Shown: positions 23,740-34,700 of the stretch, piece after piece | Numbering within the stretch: position 1 is the stretch's first letter | Layout: each line of letters begins with the position of its first letter | Made by a program: the position numbers and the translations under genes | NCBI GenBank assembly: GCA_025765595.1 | Contig: JAIVFH010000040.1 | Span: forward strand, 62,001-126,000 | Origin: Obelidium mucronatum | Taxonomy: Eukaryota > Chytridiomycota > Chytridiomycetes > Chytridiales > Chytriomycetaceae | Length of the DNA: 64,000 nt | Direction: 5' to 3' | The notes under the pieces: generated by a model | What the model was told of the DNA's origin: nothing | The model's input: the letters and a program-made list of their open reading frames with translations, nothing else | Database searches by the model: none

Positions 23740-24110
23740 CGAAATTAATACTGCTGATTCAAGGGCACAATTTTCATTGTTGGGATCGCAGTCGTGTTTC
23801 TCTTTTGGACCGGGTGGGTTAATACTTCGAAACTGGCCAATATATTGCTTTATGACATTTACGGCAGCTCAATTTAAGTGTCGCTCCGTGTCCACACAGC
23901 TCTTGCCTCCTGGTTCAGCGGCCATATTTTTCTCGCTCTGTGAATTAACCGTCAAAATTGAAAAGAGTTTGGCTTGGTTGGGTCCGCTAATTGTTGCAGC
24001 AATGGGAAACTCTCGCGCAAAACAAGTACTATCAATTCCTGTTTCCTGTGTTTTTACATGACCTTGTGGGAGTCATTGTTTGCAGTTTCGTCAAATACGT
24101 AATTCAGAGA
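23740..24110 (+). pseudogene. Atg22-like C-terminal remnant, unit 1
   Basis: Pieces of the Atg22 signature survive out of context: KCRSVSTQLLPPGSAAIFFS, LCELTVKIEKSLAWLGPLIV and AAMGNSRAKQ correspond to TCRSLYAQLIPPGSEAEFFS, LYEITDKGSAWLGPLVV and AAINNSGANK of the intact genes. Upstream transmembrane exons are absent. This is a degraded third Atg22 locus within the duplicated unit; the second copy lies at 55870-56210. Confidence 0.75.
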
Positions 24111-24187
24111 GTGGAGCGTACAACAACAAGCTTTCATTAAAAAATAAATAAATAAATATGAACTTTTTTTTGAAGAATTTTTTTTTT

Positions 24188-25542
24188 TCAAATGGGTCCA
24201 ACCAAAAACGCCATCAAAGTTCCCCCAAGAAACATGAACGCAACAGTAATAAAACTCGCCACACTCAATTGAGCCATTCCACTCAACCCATGACCGGAAG
24301 TGCAACCCCCAGCAATTCGGCTTCCATACACCAACAAAATACCCCCACCAACTAATCGCGAAACTTGAGCAGGTGTAAATAATAAACTACCCGCCACAGG
24401 TTTCGCAGCCAACCCTGCACCATAAACCAAACCCGAAGTCAACGAGGAGCAAAGCCCACCAAACACCATCCCAACAGAAAATCTGAAACTCGAACTCATG
24501 TCACGGTAATCCTTATAAAACGGCGCCGTCTTTTCCCATCGGCGATCCAACCGTGTCATGATAACCGCTCCAATGTACGGAAACACAGAACTCGCACCAA
24601 TCACACTCCCAGTGATGAGGATTGAAATTACTTGCGTTCCTCCAATGGCGAGACCAGAGACAAAGGGACTCCACGCCGGCCGTGTAAAATCAAGCTCAAC
24701 ATCCCCAATGTTCTGGAAGGGGTTGGATACAACTTCAGGTCTTGCAGCAGGGGCCCGCAGAAAATCTGTGATCATGTCTTGTTGGAGCTGAGACCTCCAT
24801 GGAATCCGCGTTGTTCCATACCAGAGCAACGGGAACCCTGCCAGACACGCCACACAAGCAATCGCAAGAGCCGAGAATGAAGGGGAATCCAAAGTTTCCA
24901 CTGGTTTCTTGGTACCGAATTTAGATGCTCGAGATGTGGCAAACTTGTGGAGGTACCCGTAACTGAGAGATCCAAGTAGTGTTCCAATGAGAGTGTAAGG
25001 GGTAGATACCGACGCCGATTTGCACAAGTACGGTTCCTGGACATGCGCCGCTGAGGGACATTCCGAAGCCGATGAGGAGGCCGCCGATGAGGTTGTTTCC
25101 AAATCCACGGAAATAGTTTTCGCCAAGGAATGCGAGTGGGGGTTTCGCAGATCTCTTGCAGATTCCAAGTTTTTCGAGGATGGAAACTGCAAGTCTGGGA
25201 GAGAAGAAGAAAGAAAAATGTTTTAAATAAGATGATAGTATAACTAGTTTTTTTTGTGGTTGTTGTTGTTATAACCCTCACTTACAAGCCAACCAGTGTT
25301 GCAGTCATAAAGACAATCAGCATAGAATACTGCTCCCATCTCATTTGACCAATGATTACAGATGGAAGATACACTTTTGCTTTCTCAAGAGCAAATCCAA
25401 ACAAGAAACCTGCAAGCAAGTACGTGAACCAAGTCCAGACAGTGAAAATCACGCTCTTGCCATTGGGAGACGACGAAGACTCCTTGATTTGAACAACGTG
25501 TCTTGGTAAATGTGGCGTGTTGGTCAAACCTGGTTGCACCAT
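24188..25542 (-). pseudogene. YeeE/YedE-type sulfur transporter, unit 1, frameshifted
   Basis: This is the Sul_transp (DUF395) family, whose bacterial member YeeE (TsuA) imports thiosulfate. Exon 1 (25542-25286) starts MVQPGLTNTPHLPR; exon 2 carries GMSLSGACPGTVLVQIG and the second signature GSRIAGGCTSGHGLSGMAQL, whose conserved cysteines form the thiosulfate path in YeeE. Nine or more hydrophobic helices are visible. At about 25010 this copy lacks 5 bp present in the unit-2 copy (which reads GVGVPTTPYTLIG), shifting the frame in the middle of the protein. The rest of the gene is undamaged, so the loss is recent or erroneous. It forms a tandem pair with the next gene, 222 bp upstream. Confidence 0.8.
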
Positions 25543-25763
25543 AACTTGTGTTTTTGGTTCAGATGATTCCAGAAGAATTATCTCATGACGCAAGGAAAGA
25601 AAATACATGGGGAAGAATTATCTCACGCAAGGAAAGAAAAAACATGGGGACTTCAAAAAATATGGGAAACTTGATTATTTATGTATTGAACAAGAAAGAC
25701 TTTTACAACAAAAGGAAGCATCCAGATGTTACCAAATCTGGAAACCCAACTGTTGGGATTCTT

Positions 25764-27091
25764 TTAAAACCACCCAACAATATATGCTACACCGGTACCA
25801 CCCGCAAACATGGCAGCCACAGAAACCCCACTCGCAATACTAAGCTGCGCCATCCCACTCAAACCATGCCCACTCGGACAACCCCCAGCAATCCGAGATC
25901 CATACACAAGAAAAACTCCACCAAAAACCAAACGCGCCACCACCCCAGGACTATACACCAACACATCCACCACGGGTCTACCCCCGATCCCAGCCCCATA
26001 GGTCAACCCTGACGTCACCGCTGAAACCAAACCCCCCACAATCACACCAACCGAAAACCGCACCGTTGATCCAAGCCCAACAAACTCTTTATAAAACGGG
26101 GCATTGACTTCCCAGTTGCGGTCCACCGTCTTCACCAACAAATAGCCTACATAGGGAAACACTGAACTCGCGCCAATCACATTGTGTACAAGAACGACGG
26201 ACGCGATTTGGGCGAGCCCGATAGCAAGACTCGCGCTGAAGGGACTCCACCCTGGAACCGTGAAATTGAATTCAACATCTTGTATTGATAGAAAGGGGTT
26301 CAGCAACACCGTTTCCGGCCTTCCCCGCGCGAAATCAATCAACAGGTCTTGGTATACATCAACTCGCCATGGAATCCGCGTGGTACCGTACCACAAAAGA
26401 GGGAACCCAATCGCTGAAATCACAAACGCGAGTATCAAGGCCGGGACCTTGGTAACCCCATCCAACGTTGCAATTGCACTCTTTGCGCCAAACTTTGCAG
26501 CCAACCGCGTTGTAATCAGATTGTGTAGGTACCCGTACGTGACGGATCCAATCAAGGTTCCGGCGAGAGTGTATGGGGTTGTTGGGACGCCTGTTCCGAT
26601 TTGGACGAGAACTGTTCCGGGGCAGGCGCCGCTGAGGGACATTCCGAAGCCGACAAAAAGGCCTCCGAGGATGTTGTTTCCGTAGCCGAGGAGCCAGTTT
26701 TTGGAGTCGAGGAGGGAGAGAGGGGGTTTGGGGTTTCGTTTGTAGAGGCCAAACTTTTCGAGGATTGCAAAGGCGATTCTTTTTTTGAAGGAATTATTAG
26801 TTATATAACTACAACAACGGTCTTTTAAAAGAATTTGGCTTCTTACAATCCAGTGAGTGTTGCTCCCAAAAACACAATCAGCATTGTCAGTTGGGTCCAC
26901 CTCATTTGCCCCACAATCAGTGATGGAAGGTATACTTTGGACTTTTCAAGGGCAAAGCCAAACAAGAAACCAACAACCAAATGGTTGATCCATGTCCAAA
27001 TGGTTTCAAGCACAGTTCTTATCTGAGACGGTTTGCGCTTTTCATTCTGATGATGTTGGGGGAGAATATTATTGTCTGACGTTGTTGGCAT
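25764..27091 (-). CDS. YeeE/YedE-type sulfur (thiosulfate) transporter, unit 1
   Basis: The two-exon gene starts at 27091 (MPTTSDNNILPQHHQNEKRK). Exon 1 ends ...MLIVFLGATLTG and is joined across an intron of about 75 bp to IAFAILEKFGLYKRNPKPPL. The signature elements GMSLSGACPGTVLVQIGTG and GSRIAGGCPSGHGLSGMAQL are both present, with the Cys residues that bind and relay sulfur compounds in the YeeE family. Repeated segments GYGNNILGGLFVGFG, VFPYVGYLLVKTVDR and FSVGVIVGGLVSAVTSGL are membrane helices. No frame damage is visible, so this is the one clearly intact member of the four YeeE-like copies in the window. Membrane location (plasma or organelle) cannot be told from sequence. Confidence 0.9.
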
Positions 27092-27373
27092 TTTTATCAA
27101 AGTCTCTGATATCCTGCGCTGCTGTGCAAATGAACGGGGGGGAAGGAGGCAAGTTGGTTATCTTATTTGTACCTTTTCAAGCCTTTCACAAGCGTTTTGC
27201 ACGGATTTCCGCACATGTCATTGCGTCATTTTTTCTGTTGAATAAGCTGAAGAATGTGAGTCACACAAAATTTTTTTTCCATACTGCGTTGGTAACTTGA
27301 ACCAGTTTTTATGTTTGGGCTCCTTCTTTTGATTGGTTGTCTTGCAAAATTTAATAAAGTGCGTATCACTACG

Positions 27374-27990
27374 ATGGCACAAGTCAATGTCACAGCAGAT
27401 ACAATCGTTCCAGCCGGAAAGATTCTGCTTGCATGCGTCCCTATCAATTTGAAATACAGCAGAGTTGACGACATGTTTCCTTCTGGACTGTCTGGCCGGC
27501 TTGATCAAGCAATTTACAGTGCCCGTATCAATCATCTCAACACAGTTCTTGCTCAAAAACGCCGGCTCTGGAACATAATTAACATCGTTACGAAAATTCT
27601 GGTAGTCACTCCGTTACTGGTGCTAGCCATTCTCCAGATTGCTCAAACTGCATACTTCAACACTGACACATTCATCTTGGTTGTGTTTATATCCTTCTTT
27701 GCTATTTTCACTATCCCAATAGCCTATTTGGTAAGTACCCATGTATTCCCCGTCGTTTCGCTAGAGTGTCTCACGTCATTTGAATACTAAAACTTGCTTT
27801 CAAGACCAAAGGTGAATGTGACGGACTTCTCAGAGAATGGAACAAGGAAGATGAACAACTTGGAGTATCTTACGAAACCCAAAGGAATGACACGTGGTTT
27901 GTGAACCCTTTTACAACCGCAGAAAGCATGAGTCTGTTGGATAGAGTGTCGATGCAGTTGGTGGTGTTTAGAGCCCAAGAAACAGCCTAA
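27374..27990 (+). CDS. small membrane protein with two TM segments, unit 2
   Basis: This is the unit-2 copy of the gene at 16118-16734. Exons 27374-27730 and 27805-27990 encode the same two-helix protein with few substitutions (for example TKGECDGLLREWNKEDEQLG and AESMSLLDRVSMQLVV). The frame, both splice sites (GTAAGT here) and the stop are intact, unlike the neighbouring unit-2 genes. Family and function remain unknown. Confidence 0.75.
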
Positions 27991-28055
27991 CCACACGTAA
28001 AAAAATAGAATGCGTAATTGGAATAATATATGCTTTACATGACCAGTCGATAACC

Positions 28056-28639
28056 TCATAAATAAAACCGTTGCCGAAACCCTTGTTCATCAAACACTTG
28101 ACCAAACCCATCCCCTTTGTCTTGGATTCCTACCATCTCTGGTTCCATCTTCCAGTATACATCCAAATTAAAGAAGCATCTCTCAGTTTCAAAGCCCGGA
28201 TAGTCTGGCGGAGCAGCCAACCACACCCCATCTTTTTGCATATGCCTCCGATCCGATGCAAAGGTGGCAATATATTCCTTTGCTTTCACGACTCGATAAT
28301 ATCGATGGAACAAGGACAAGTCATTGTCGGGAGTTGATTCAAGAAGTGGGCAGGCCAATTCTATGTACGTTTCGAAGGGACATGGGAACGGCAGAGTGGA
28401 ATCCAGGTCATACACCCATACTCCGGTAGTTTTAATTATGACTGCAAAGACATGGTAGTCCCAGACCACCGGGTTTCCTCTTGTTTGGTGCCATAGTTTG
28501 GATTGGACACAAAAACAGCATATGCATCGAGGTGGGTGTCGCTAGTTGAAGAGAGTATTCGCTTCAAGAGAAGGAGCGTGTTTTCTTCGCAGTAACTTGG
28601 TGTGTGCGTGAAGTCGGACTTCGTTGATTGTGTTTCCAT
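28056..28639 (-). pseudogene. NTAQ1: NTAQ1 pseudogene, unit 2
   Basis: This is a near-identical copy of the N-terminal glutamine amidohydrolase gene. Around 28495 a 13-bp deletion removes codons of the loop SNPNQSVPLWHQ, between the Cys and His motifs, and shifts the frame. The Cys half (SYCEENTLLLLKRIL) and the His/Asp half (WDYHVFAVI, VYDLDSTLPF) can no longer be translated together. Confidence 0.9.
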
Positions 28640-28685
28640 CTCAAAAAAAAGTTACTAATTGCGCTTCTTCTCGCAAAAGCGAGTG

Positions 28686-28914
28686 ATTCATTCCAGCCGC
28701 CGACGTTTCAATCAACAAGACCGAGGCGCTTGGAAGAAGAGGCTTCGGCAGTGTTTACTCTGGACTCGTCAATCGCAAAGCCATCAAGTTGGACAAAGGT
28801 GAGGTTGCCTTCTGGTACACCTTGAAGCATCCAAATATTACTCGACTTTTTGGAGTGAGCATCAATGAGCGCGTTTGGGCGAAGCGACTTGGGCAAAATG
28901 TACCGAGGTGGTAA
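28686..28914 (+). pseudogene. protein kinase N-lobe remnant, unit 2
   Basis: The frame is open for FIPAADVSINKTEALGRRGF, GSVYSGLVNRKAIKLDKGEV and AFWYTLKHPNITRLFGVSIN, ending NVPRW. It is a kinase N-lobe of the TKL type with Gly loop and alpha-C/beta-4 region but no HRD or DFG motif. It matches the first part of the tandem kinase. This unit-2 copy is better preserved than the unit-1 copy, the reverse of the general trend. Either it is a remnant or a stand-alone N-lobe exon. Confidence 0.7.
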
Positions 28915-29252
28915 AAAGTTGTTCAAAACTATTCAAAAGTTCTCGCTGCCGACCAAGGAAAGTCTTAGGAAACGCAGATGCACATAAGAACTTGCGTTTT
29001 TTGTAAGAAGATGGCAACGGAGTTGCTCAGGACTATTCCAAAGCAGTGGAATGGGTCGCGCTTGCTGCTTAAGGGCAAAAGAACTTGGGTCGTTTGTACG
29101 AGAACGGCAAGTCTAGAACCCAACTATAGCAAATTTATTAAGAAATTCTGTCCGTTTTACTCGAAAAAGTGTCATGTGAAATGAAAAGTAAGCTGTGTTG
29201 ATCTGCTGCAGGCTGAGAGATTGTTCTTTGTGAAGAGTATTCAAAAAGACCA

Positions 29253-30002
29253 ATGAACAAACAACACGATGAAGACGCACCAAGCGCCAATGTGCCAAAG
29301 CTGATTGTATTCGACCTCGACGGGACAGTGTGGTGGTTCGCGTCCTTTTCTTGCCATCAAAGAGTCGTCTTGGTACTTATTTTTGTTGGCCAGGCCTGAG
29401 ATGTACATGTTGCCTGGCGGTCCCTTCCGTGCAGATCCAAAGACGGGAAACGTCTTTTGTGGCAAACAAAACAATCCAACGCCGGTCTACCTCCTCGAAC
29501 AGACCAGACCCATCTTGCAACTACTCATGCACGAGCCCCAGTTTGCACACAGTGAGCTGGCGATTTCGAGCTGTACTGATGAGCCCAGTTGGGCGCAGGA
29601 ATGCTTGCGTTTGATGGAGGTGGGGACTGTTTTTGACTTTATCTTGGCCCCAGTCTGGTTCTGACAGTTTGACTCGATAGGTAGAACCAGGCGTGAGTGT
29701 CAAGAGTCGCTTTCGCTATGAGCAAATCAGCAAGACGTCGAAACGAAATCACTTTATTGCATTGCAGAAGCAAACTGGGCTTGCATTCAAAGAAATGGTT
29801 TGTTTGATCATATTCCCACAATGATGATCTCATAATCTCATTAACTCAACCCCTTTTTGACTTTTTATGAACAGATAATGAAAGGGGTCACGTTAATGAA
29901 GTGAGACCTCTGGGTGTCACTGCTGTGTATTGTCCAGACGGGCTGACTATGGATGTGTGGAACAAGGGGATCGCAGAATGGAAAAACAATCAGGAACTCT
30001 AA
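29253..30002 (+). pseudogene. MDP1: MDP1 pseudogene, unit 2
   Basis: This is a copy of the magnesium-dependent phosphatase gene. At the start of the last exon a 10-bp deletion between two GAT trinucleotides removes most of IFFDN (CAG|ATAATGAAAGG instead of CAG|ATCTTCTTTGATAATG), shifting the frame and deleting the metal-binding motif. The nucleophile motif DLDGTVW and motif II (ISSCTDEPSWAQ) are still present. Confidence 0.88.
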
Positions 30003-30057
30003 CCTCGCTCGAACATCATTTAAGTATTGAAACGCAAAGGCAATCGAATTAATTAAA

Positions 30058-30293
30058 TTACCTTGTTTTTGTGAAACTGTGACTTTCTGTTAGCCATTGC
30101 TTAATTGCCAACAAGGTCGTAGCCGCTTGTTGGACAGAGTCGGCGGTGTCGCAGCATTGCTTCTGTTCCTGAAATGCGAATTCTGCCCCGCTGCCTGTTT
30201 AGTTCTTGCAAACATTCGCGGGTCTACCAGAATCATCGTCAACAAAACAATCGCCGTACTCATTTCGAGATGACGCAGCAATGCTAATACGCT
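30058..30293 (-). pseudogene. unit-2 copy of the possible Cys-containing exon
   Basis: This is the counterpart of 18841-19076. In the frame that gives the Cys-containing peptide, the codon after VCKN has changed from CAA to TAA, so the reading is interrupted. This supports decay if the unit-1 frame is real. Confidence 0.3.
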
Positions 30294-30569
30294 ACGTATC
30301 TTAGGCCGCTGCTTTGGAAGCCGTTTCGATTTCCAGTAAATTTGAACAAGGTGTCAAGCTGTCATTGTTCTTATATAACCCCAATCAAAAAATCCCAATG
30401 GCAGAAGAGAGTATGGCGAGCCATGGTCAACAGGTTTCATTGGATGTCACGGATAGTAAAGGGAGATCCTCTGTTGGCTTGATAAATCGAGGATTCTTTG
30501 ATATCGACAACACACCCGTTTCCGAGTCTGAACTGAGGGTGACTAGCTATAATTTTGTCTGACAAAGAA

Positions 30570-30578
30570 TTTAAAAAT
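30570..30578. repeat. 9-bp target-site duplication of the Mutator-like element, left
   Basis: TTTAAAAAT here and at 41129-41137 flank the element; the empty site in unit 1 (about 19352-19362) has a single copy. Confidence 0.92.
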
Positions 30579-30735
30579 GGAAATAATTATTTCATGCCCC
30601 CCCTGCACGATCTATTTCATGCACCCCCCGCACACAATAGGCCCATGCGGGGGTCCGTTAAATAACCTGGATGCTTATTCCATGCCCCCCCCCCAATAAA
30701 TCATTTTTTAAACAACTTTGAACACTGTTGCTGTG
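30579..30735. repeat. left terminal inverted repeat of the MULE
   Basis: The arm pairs with 40975-41128 with few mismatches. Both arms contain C/G runs in CATGCCCCCC and CATGCACCCCCC contexts; the run in the ATTCCATGCCC part differs (10 C left, 7 G right). Confidence 0.9.
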
Positions 30736-30834
30736 TTGTGTGATGTATAAACTTATCATCCGATGAAGAAAATGGTTGGTCTTTATTTGTAAACTAACAA
30801 CACAAAGGAAGAAAAATACAAGCAATACAAATAA

Positions 30835-32340
30835 TCACTTTTTTCCAGGTTTTCTGCATCTCTTCGGTGCTGGATTTAGAGGGCTTGATGGCAACAAATG
30901 GGTTGGAGAATACGTTTTTCTGGCGCGTTTTGAAGCTGCTGTTGGCTCGTGGGCGTTTCGAATTCGCTTCTTTTTGGGTCGCCCCTTCCCATTTGTGTGT
31001 GGGGGGGACTTAACATTGTTCAGAGGCAGATGTTCAAGTATAGCTTGTTGGAAAATCTCTGAAGCAATTTGTTCGACTTTGTCCGGGTGACCAGCATTTG
31101 CTTTCACAAGCACGTCATAAAATCGCTGACTGTGAGCAGTGTAATTTGCATGAGCTTTCTTTCTTGGAGAAATGTGGTGCTCTGTTTGAGGCACCGGAAA
31201 TGATGAGCAGCAATTCAAAGCTTTGGAAATTGAAGCCATCAATATATCGGAAGTTTCCGGGGTTTCGGGGACCCAATCCAAACTGCCACTACGAGAAATT
31301 CCGACCCACGCTGCTTCCACATTAGTGCATTGCAGTTCCTCCTTCCAAAGACGTCTGGGCACCAAATCCAAAGAAAAGAGAGCATGACCACGCTCATACA
31401 TCTGCACAGCAAAGAAATGTTCACACAACACACAGCTGTACACATGAAGCAGACAGGTACAAATATGTGATCCATTTTCCAGCAAAACGAGGTAATGCCT
31501 GGTTGAAGCCCGTACTTTCGATTGGATGTAGTAGATATTCTTGATTGATCCAGCCAACGATGACGATAAAGATTGAAGGGAAATCAGCCGGGACTGTGTA
31601 CTATTGATTTCCGTGAGCTCAAGGTCTATGACATCGTTTACAACTGGAACGTCATTGTTGCCGATGTTGTCATTGTTTTGATTGTTGTCTCCACTGGTAT
31701 TGTCACTGTTGCCTCCCTTGCCACTCTTTTCATATTCAGCAATTTCGTCATCAATTTGATCAGCATCCATTTTCGCTGCATCAAAAAAGAAGGATGTGAT
31801 CATTTTCGAACGCAAAGAGTTCATGTACCAGTGGCTCAAGTACTTTTCAGAGACATGCAGTATGGAAGAAAATGCTTTGAAAACATCATTTTGATTCTTT
31901 GTCGGTATGCGATGGGCAGATTGGCTTGACATGAAATCAATCTTGTTCTCCAATTTTACAGCCACAGATTCAACTGCTTGGATGTGGCCCAGGAGTGACA
32001 AACAACCACGTCGTTTGATAAGATCTTGGTACTTTTCGACTCTTCCGCTGGTCTGGGTTCCAAGAGTAAAGATTTTCCCACAATAAGCTCGACACCACTT
32101 GTTTCGATTTGAGTACAAGCGATCCAGATATGCAAGAGCTGATGCCGTGGTCTCTAGCTTTGCGTTTGCTCCAGTCACTGCATAAATAACCGACTTCACA
32201 CGACAAACGGTTTTCGCGTGGCATCGGCGTGGGCATCCTCGCTGTCGGCATCCATAAGAAAGTATTGGCCGATTCTCGATATGATTGTTCGTATGTGGGA
32301 TGTAATCTGATTTGTTGGCGTTAGTTTCGCCACGTGGCAC
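30835..32340 (-). pseudogene. MULE transposase, C-terminal part with SWIM zinc finger
   Basis: The frame encodes ALAYLDRLYSNRNKWCRAYC and GTQTSGRVEKYQDLIKRRG, a typical end of the MULE transposase domain. A SWIM motif follows (HICTCLLHVYSCVLCEHFFA, pattern CxC...CxH), then a basic C-terminus with a KGRPKKKRIRN-type AT-hook/NLS. The true frame probably enters at about 32310 (ANKSDYIPHTNNH). The catalytic core that should precede it is missing; instead the CACGTG-rich segment begins at 32331. It is therefore a truncated transposase. Confidence 0.75.
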
Positions 32341-32345
32341 CGCGT

Positions 32346-32397
32346 GGGGAACTGAAATGCTGTATATTATATACGGGAATCTGTCATTTCAGTTCCC
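32346..32397. repeat. inverted-repeat stretch in CACGTG segment, copy 1
   Basis: The arms GGGGAACTGAAATG and CATTTCAGTTCCCC enclose a TATATTATATACGGG-type centre. The same structure with few changes recurs at 34650-34700 inside the helicase gene's intron. Confidence 0.8.
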
Positions 32398-32846
32398 CAC
32401 GTGGGTAGAATCCAAAACACCAACCTGGAGTGGCTTCACCATGTCAGCGTTGGGCACAACACAATCATACATCTTCACGTTGATGCCATGTGGGTCTTCA
32501 CCAGTAAAGGCCATGAAATAATCCAGATCCAGTTGCCGGAGATCATGTTGCGCAAGAACAACACGCCGAGCATCCAGTAGAACAGACTTAAGTCGAGAAA
32601 GGCTCGCCACGAGCCGAGGCATGAACGTGGATGTCGTGGTATGCTGCCGCAACAACCCAGCCTCGTCGAGTATAACTATATCCCACGTGTCGCTGCCCGT
32701 TTTGGTTGTGGTGAGTGAATCCAGCACGATCGATAAGTTCTGGCTGCGCATCTGACCCCCTTCCATGTCTTTGTAGAACGCCAACCCCAGCCGCGTGGCT
32801 AGAGCACGTGCTAAAGACGTGTATCTGTGGTAACACGTGATGAGTT

Positions 32847-34616
32847 TTTTTTTTTTAAAACACTTTGTCGAACTGCTAATCCCCCTCCAATTTCTTAAAA
32901 CGGTTTAACAAGACCCGGCCCCATTTACTCTATTCCCTTGCAGACCTCCCGCCTACCAACGCTACGACCCCGACTTGCAATCCCAAATTCTTCCTCCCTC
33001 CCTTCACCCTCCCCAATCCCCGCAGTTTTGACTTGGCTCTTGATTTCCTCCTAGGGGGGCGCTACTGCCCCTAAGGTACTTGATGCTAGGTGCGGCTTGC
33101 ACCTGCCCAGGGATTCATTCCCTCTTCCACGGCTGTTGCTTCTTTATTTTCGTCGTCCTCTGGTATTCCGAGTCTCTTCCTTTCCATTTCTATTCCTTCT
33201 CTGACCCCTTCCAGGGTGATCCTTCCTTTTCTCAGGTCTTTGAAGACTCGATCCTCATATTCTTCAAGTTCTTCTAATTTCCTTTTCAGTCTTTGATCTT
33301 TTCTTCGGTCATCTTTGTCAGTTTTTTCTTTTGGTAGTTGATTCTCTTTTGCTTCTGTACAGTTTCTTGATTCATGGTTTCGCTTAGGTTGGTATTCAAA
33401 TTCTTCGTTTTTTGTGTAGGCGCTCATGTACTTGCTGGAGGTGGTTGTCCATCCAGGTTGTATTTTTTTGGTGCCTTTTCTGTCCTCAATGAGGATTTTG
33501 ATTGCTTTTTTGATCCTTCCCATCCTCCCGGAGCATTCGTGGTTTCCAGTTGGGTTCATGGCCCCTTCGCATAGTTGACATATTGTCTCTTTTTTAATTT
33601 TCGTGTTTTTGGTTGTTCTTATTTCTTTGGTTTCTGTTTTGTTCCTTGGTCCTTCCTTTTTGGTTGTTTTTTCCTTCCTCTTGTTCTTGGCCTTCTCTGT
33701 GATTCCACAGGTAATTTCAAATTCAATTGTTTTCTCATTTCAGTATTTCCATATCTTTTCCTTCACTTGGTATCTCAGTTCTTTCCATGCCTGGATGATG
33801 ATTCTTCTGGTACTTTCTGTTTTCTGAACGCCACATTTTTTAATGCAGTCTTGGGTTACTTTAGGAATTAGTCCATACCCTGCTACGTGTTCAAATGAGA
33901 ATCTGTCTGTTTCATTGTTTATGAGGTCTGTTTCTTCATCTGTTTGCTGAGTCACTGGTTGTCCCATCCAGTTTCTAAACCACTTGTTCATTTTCTGTTT
34001 AATTTCTTCTTGTGTCAGGTTGTGTTCCTTTTCTGTTTTCCCAATCAGTATTGGTTCAATCTCCCCTTCCATGCTGGTTGGTTGTTGGGGATCTTGTTTG
34101 TCTTCTTTTTGGCATTCCTCATTGATTGTTTTACTCAGTGAGTTGATGAAGTTGGACATGATTTCCTCCCTGATTTCTTGCATTGCTGGACAGTTCCATA
34201 AGTGTTCATTGGTTTCTTCTTCGTCAGATAGACATACCCGGCAGCATCCATCTGGGTATAGATCTTGGTGTCTTCTTCTCATTTCTTTTTGGGTTGGTAG
34301 TTGTCTATGCATCGAGTTAATCAGGTATTTTCTGTAATGGCTGTGTTTCTCACTGGTGAAGAGTGATGTTACTTTGTGCCCGCATTGGACAACAGTGAAT
34401 GTGAGACCTAGGTCTATTTTGTCTTGGAGCTCTTTGATGTGTTTGTGTTTGGGTTGCTCGACCCATTCCAGGTGTGCCGCTATCCTTGTGATTTCTTTTA
34501 GGTTGTTTCGGTATGCTCCTTCAATAAGATTTCCATCTGCTTTGAGTATGAATTGGACGTTGGATTGTGCATGCATATTTTGGGTGAGCATTGGCGCTGT
34601 GTGTCCCCCGTTGGGG
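32847..34616 (-). mobile_element. 5'-truncated LINE retrotransposon
   Basis: This is a non-LTR element fragment of about 1.77 kb. Its 3' end shows as a T-run at 32847-32856, and identical 17-bp direct repeats (GGTAACACGTGATGAGT) flank it at about 32830-32846 and 34616-34632. It encodes the C-terminal end of a LINE ORF2: a region with HSHYRKYLINSMHRQLPTQ, the zinc knuckle CRVCLSDEEETNEHLWNCP, and a downstream basic coiled stretch in another frame (KRKLEELEEYEDRVFKDLRK). Reverse transcriptase and endonuclease are absent. It disrupts only the intron of the helicase gene. Confidence 0.85.
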
Positions 34617-34649
34617 TAACACGTGATGAGTACAGGCACAGCCCCGCAT

Positions 34650-34700
34650 GGGGAACTGAAATGCAGTGTATTATATACGGGAATCTGCCATTTCAGTTCC
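34650..34700. repeat. inverted-repeat stretch in helicase intron, copy 2
   Basis: The arms GGGGAACTGAAATG and CATTTCAGTTCC are separated by a TATTATATACGGGAATCTG-type centre nearly identical to 32346-32397. It lies between donor GTGAGT (about 34728) and acceptor CACAG (about 32829) of the helicase gene. Confidence 0.8.

Larger units (their letters stand above)
16043..27311. repeat. tandem segmental duplication, unit 1 (about 11.27 kb)
   Basis: From TGTTTGGG at 16043 to 27311 the sequence is repeated, gene for gene and in the same order, from 27312 onward. Divergence is low (scattered substitutions and small indels). Unit 1 lacks the two large transposons found in unit 2 and so preserves both empty target sites (near 19355 and 19765). 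Unit 1 genes are mostly intact. Confidence 0.95.
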
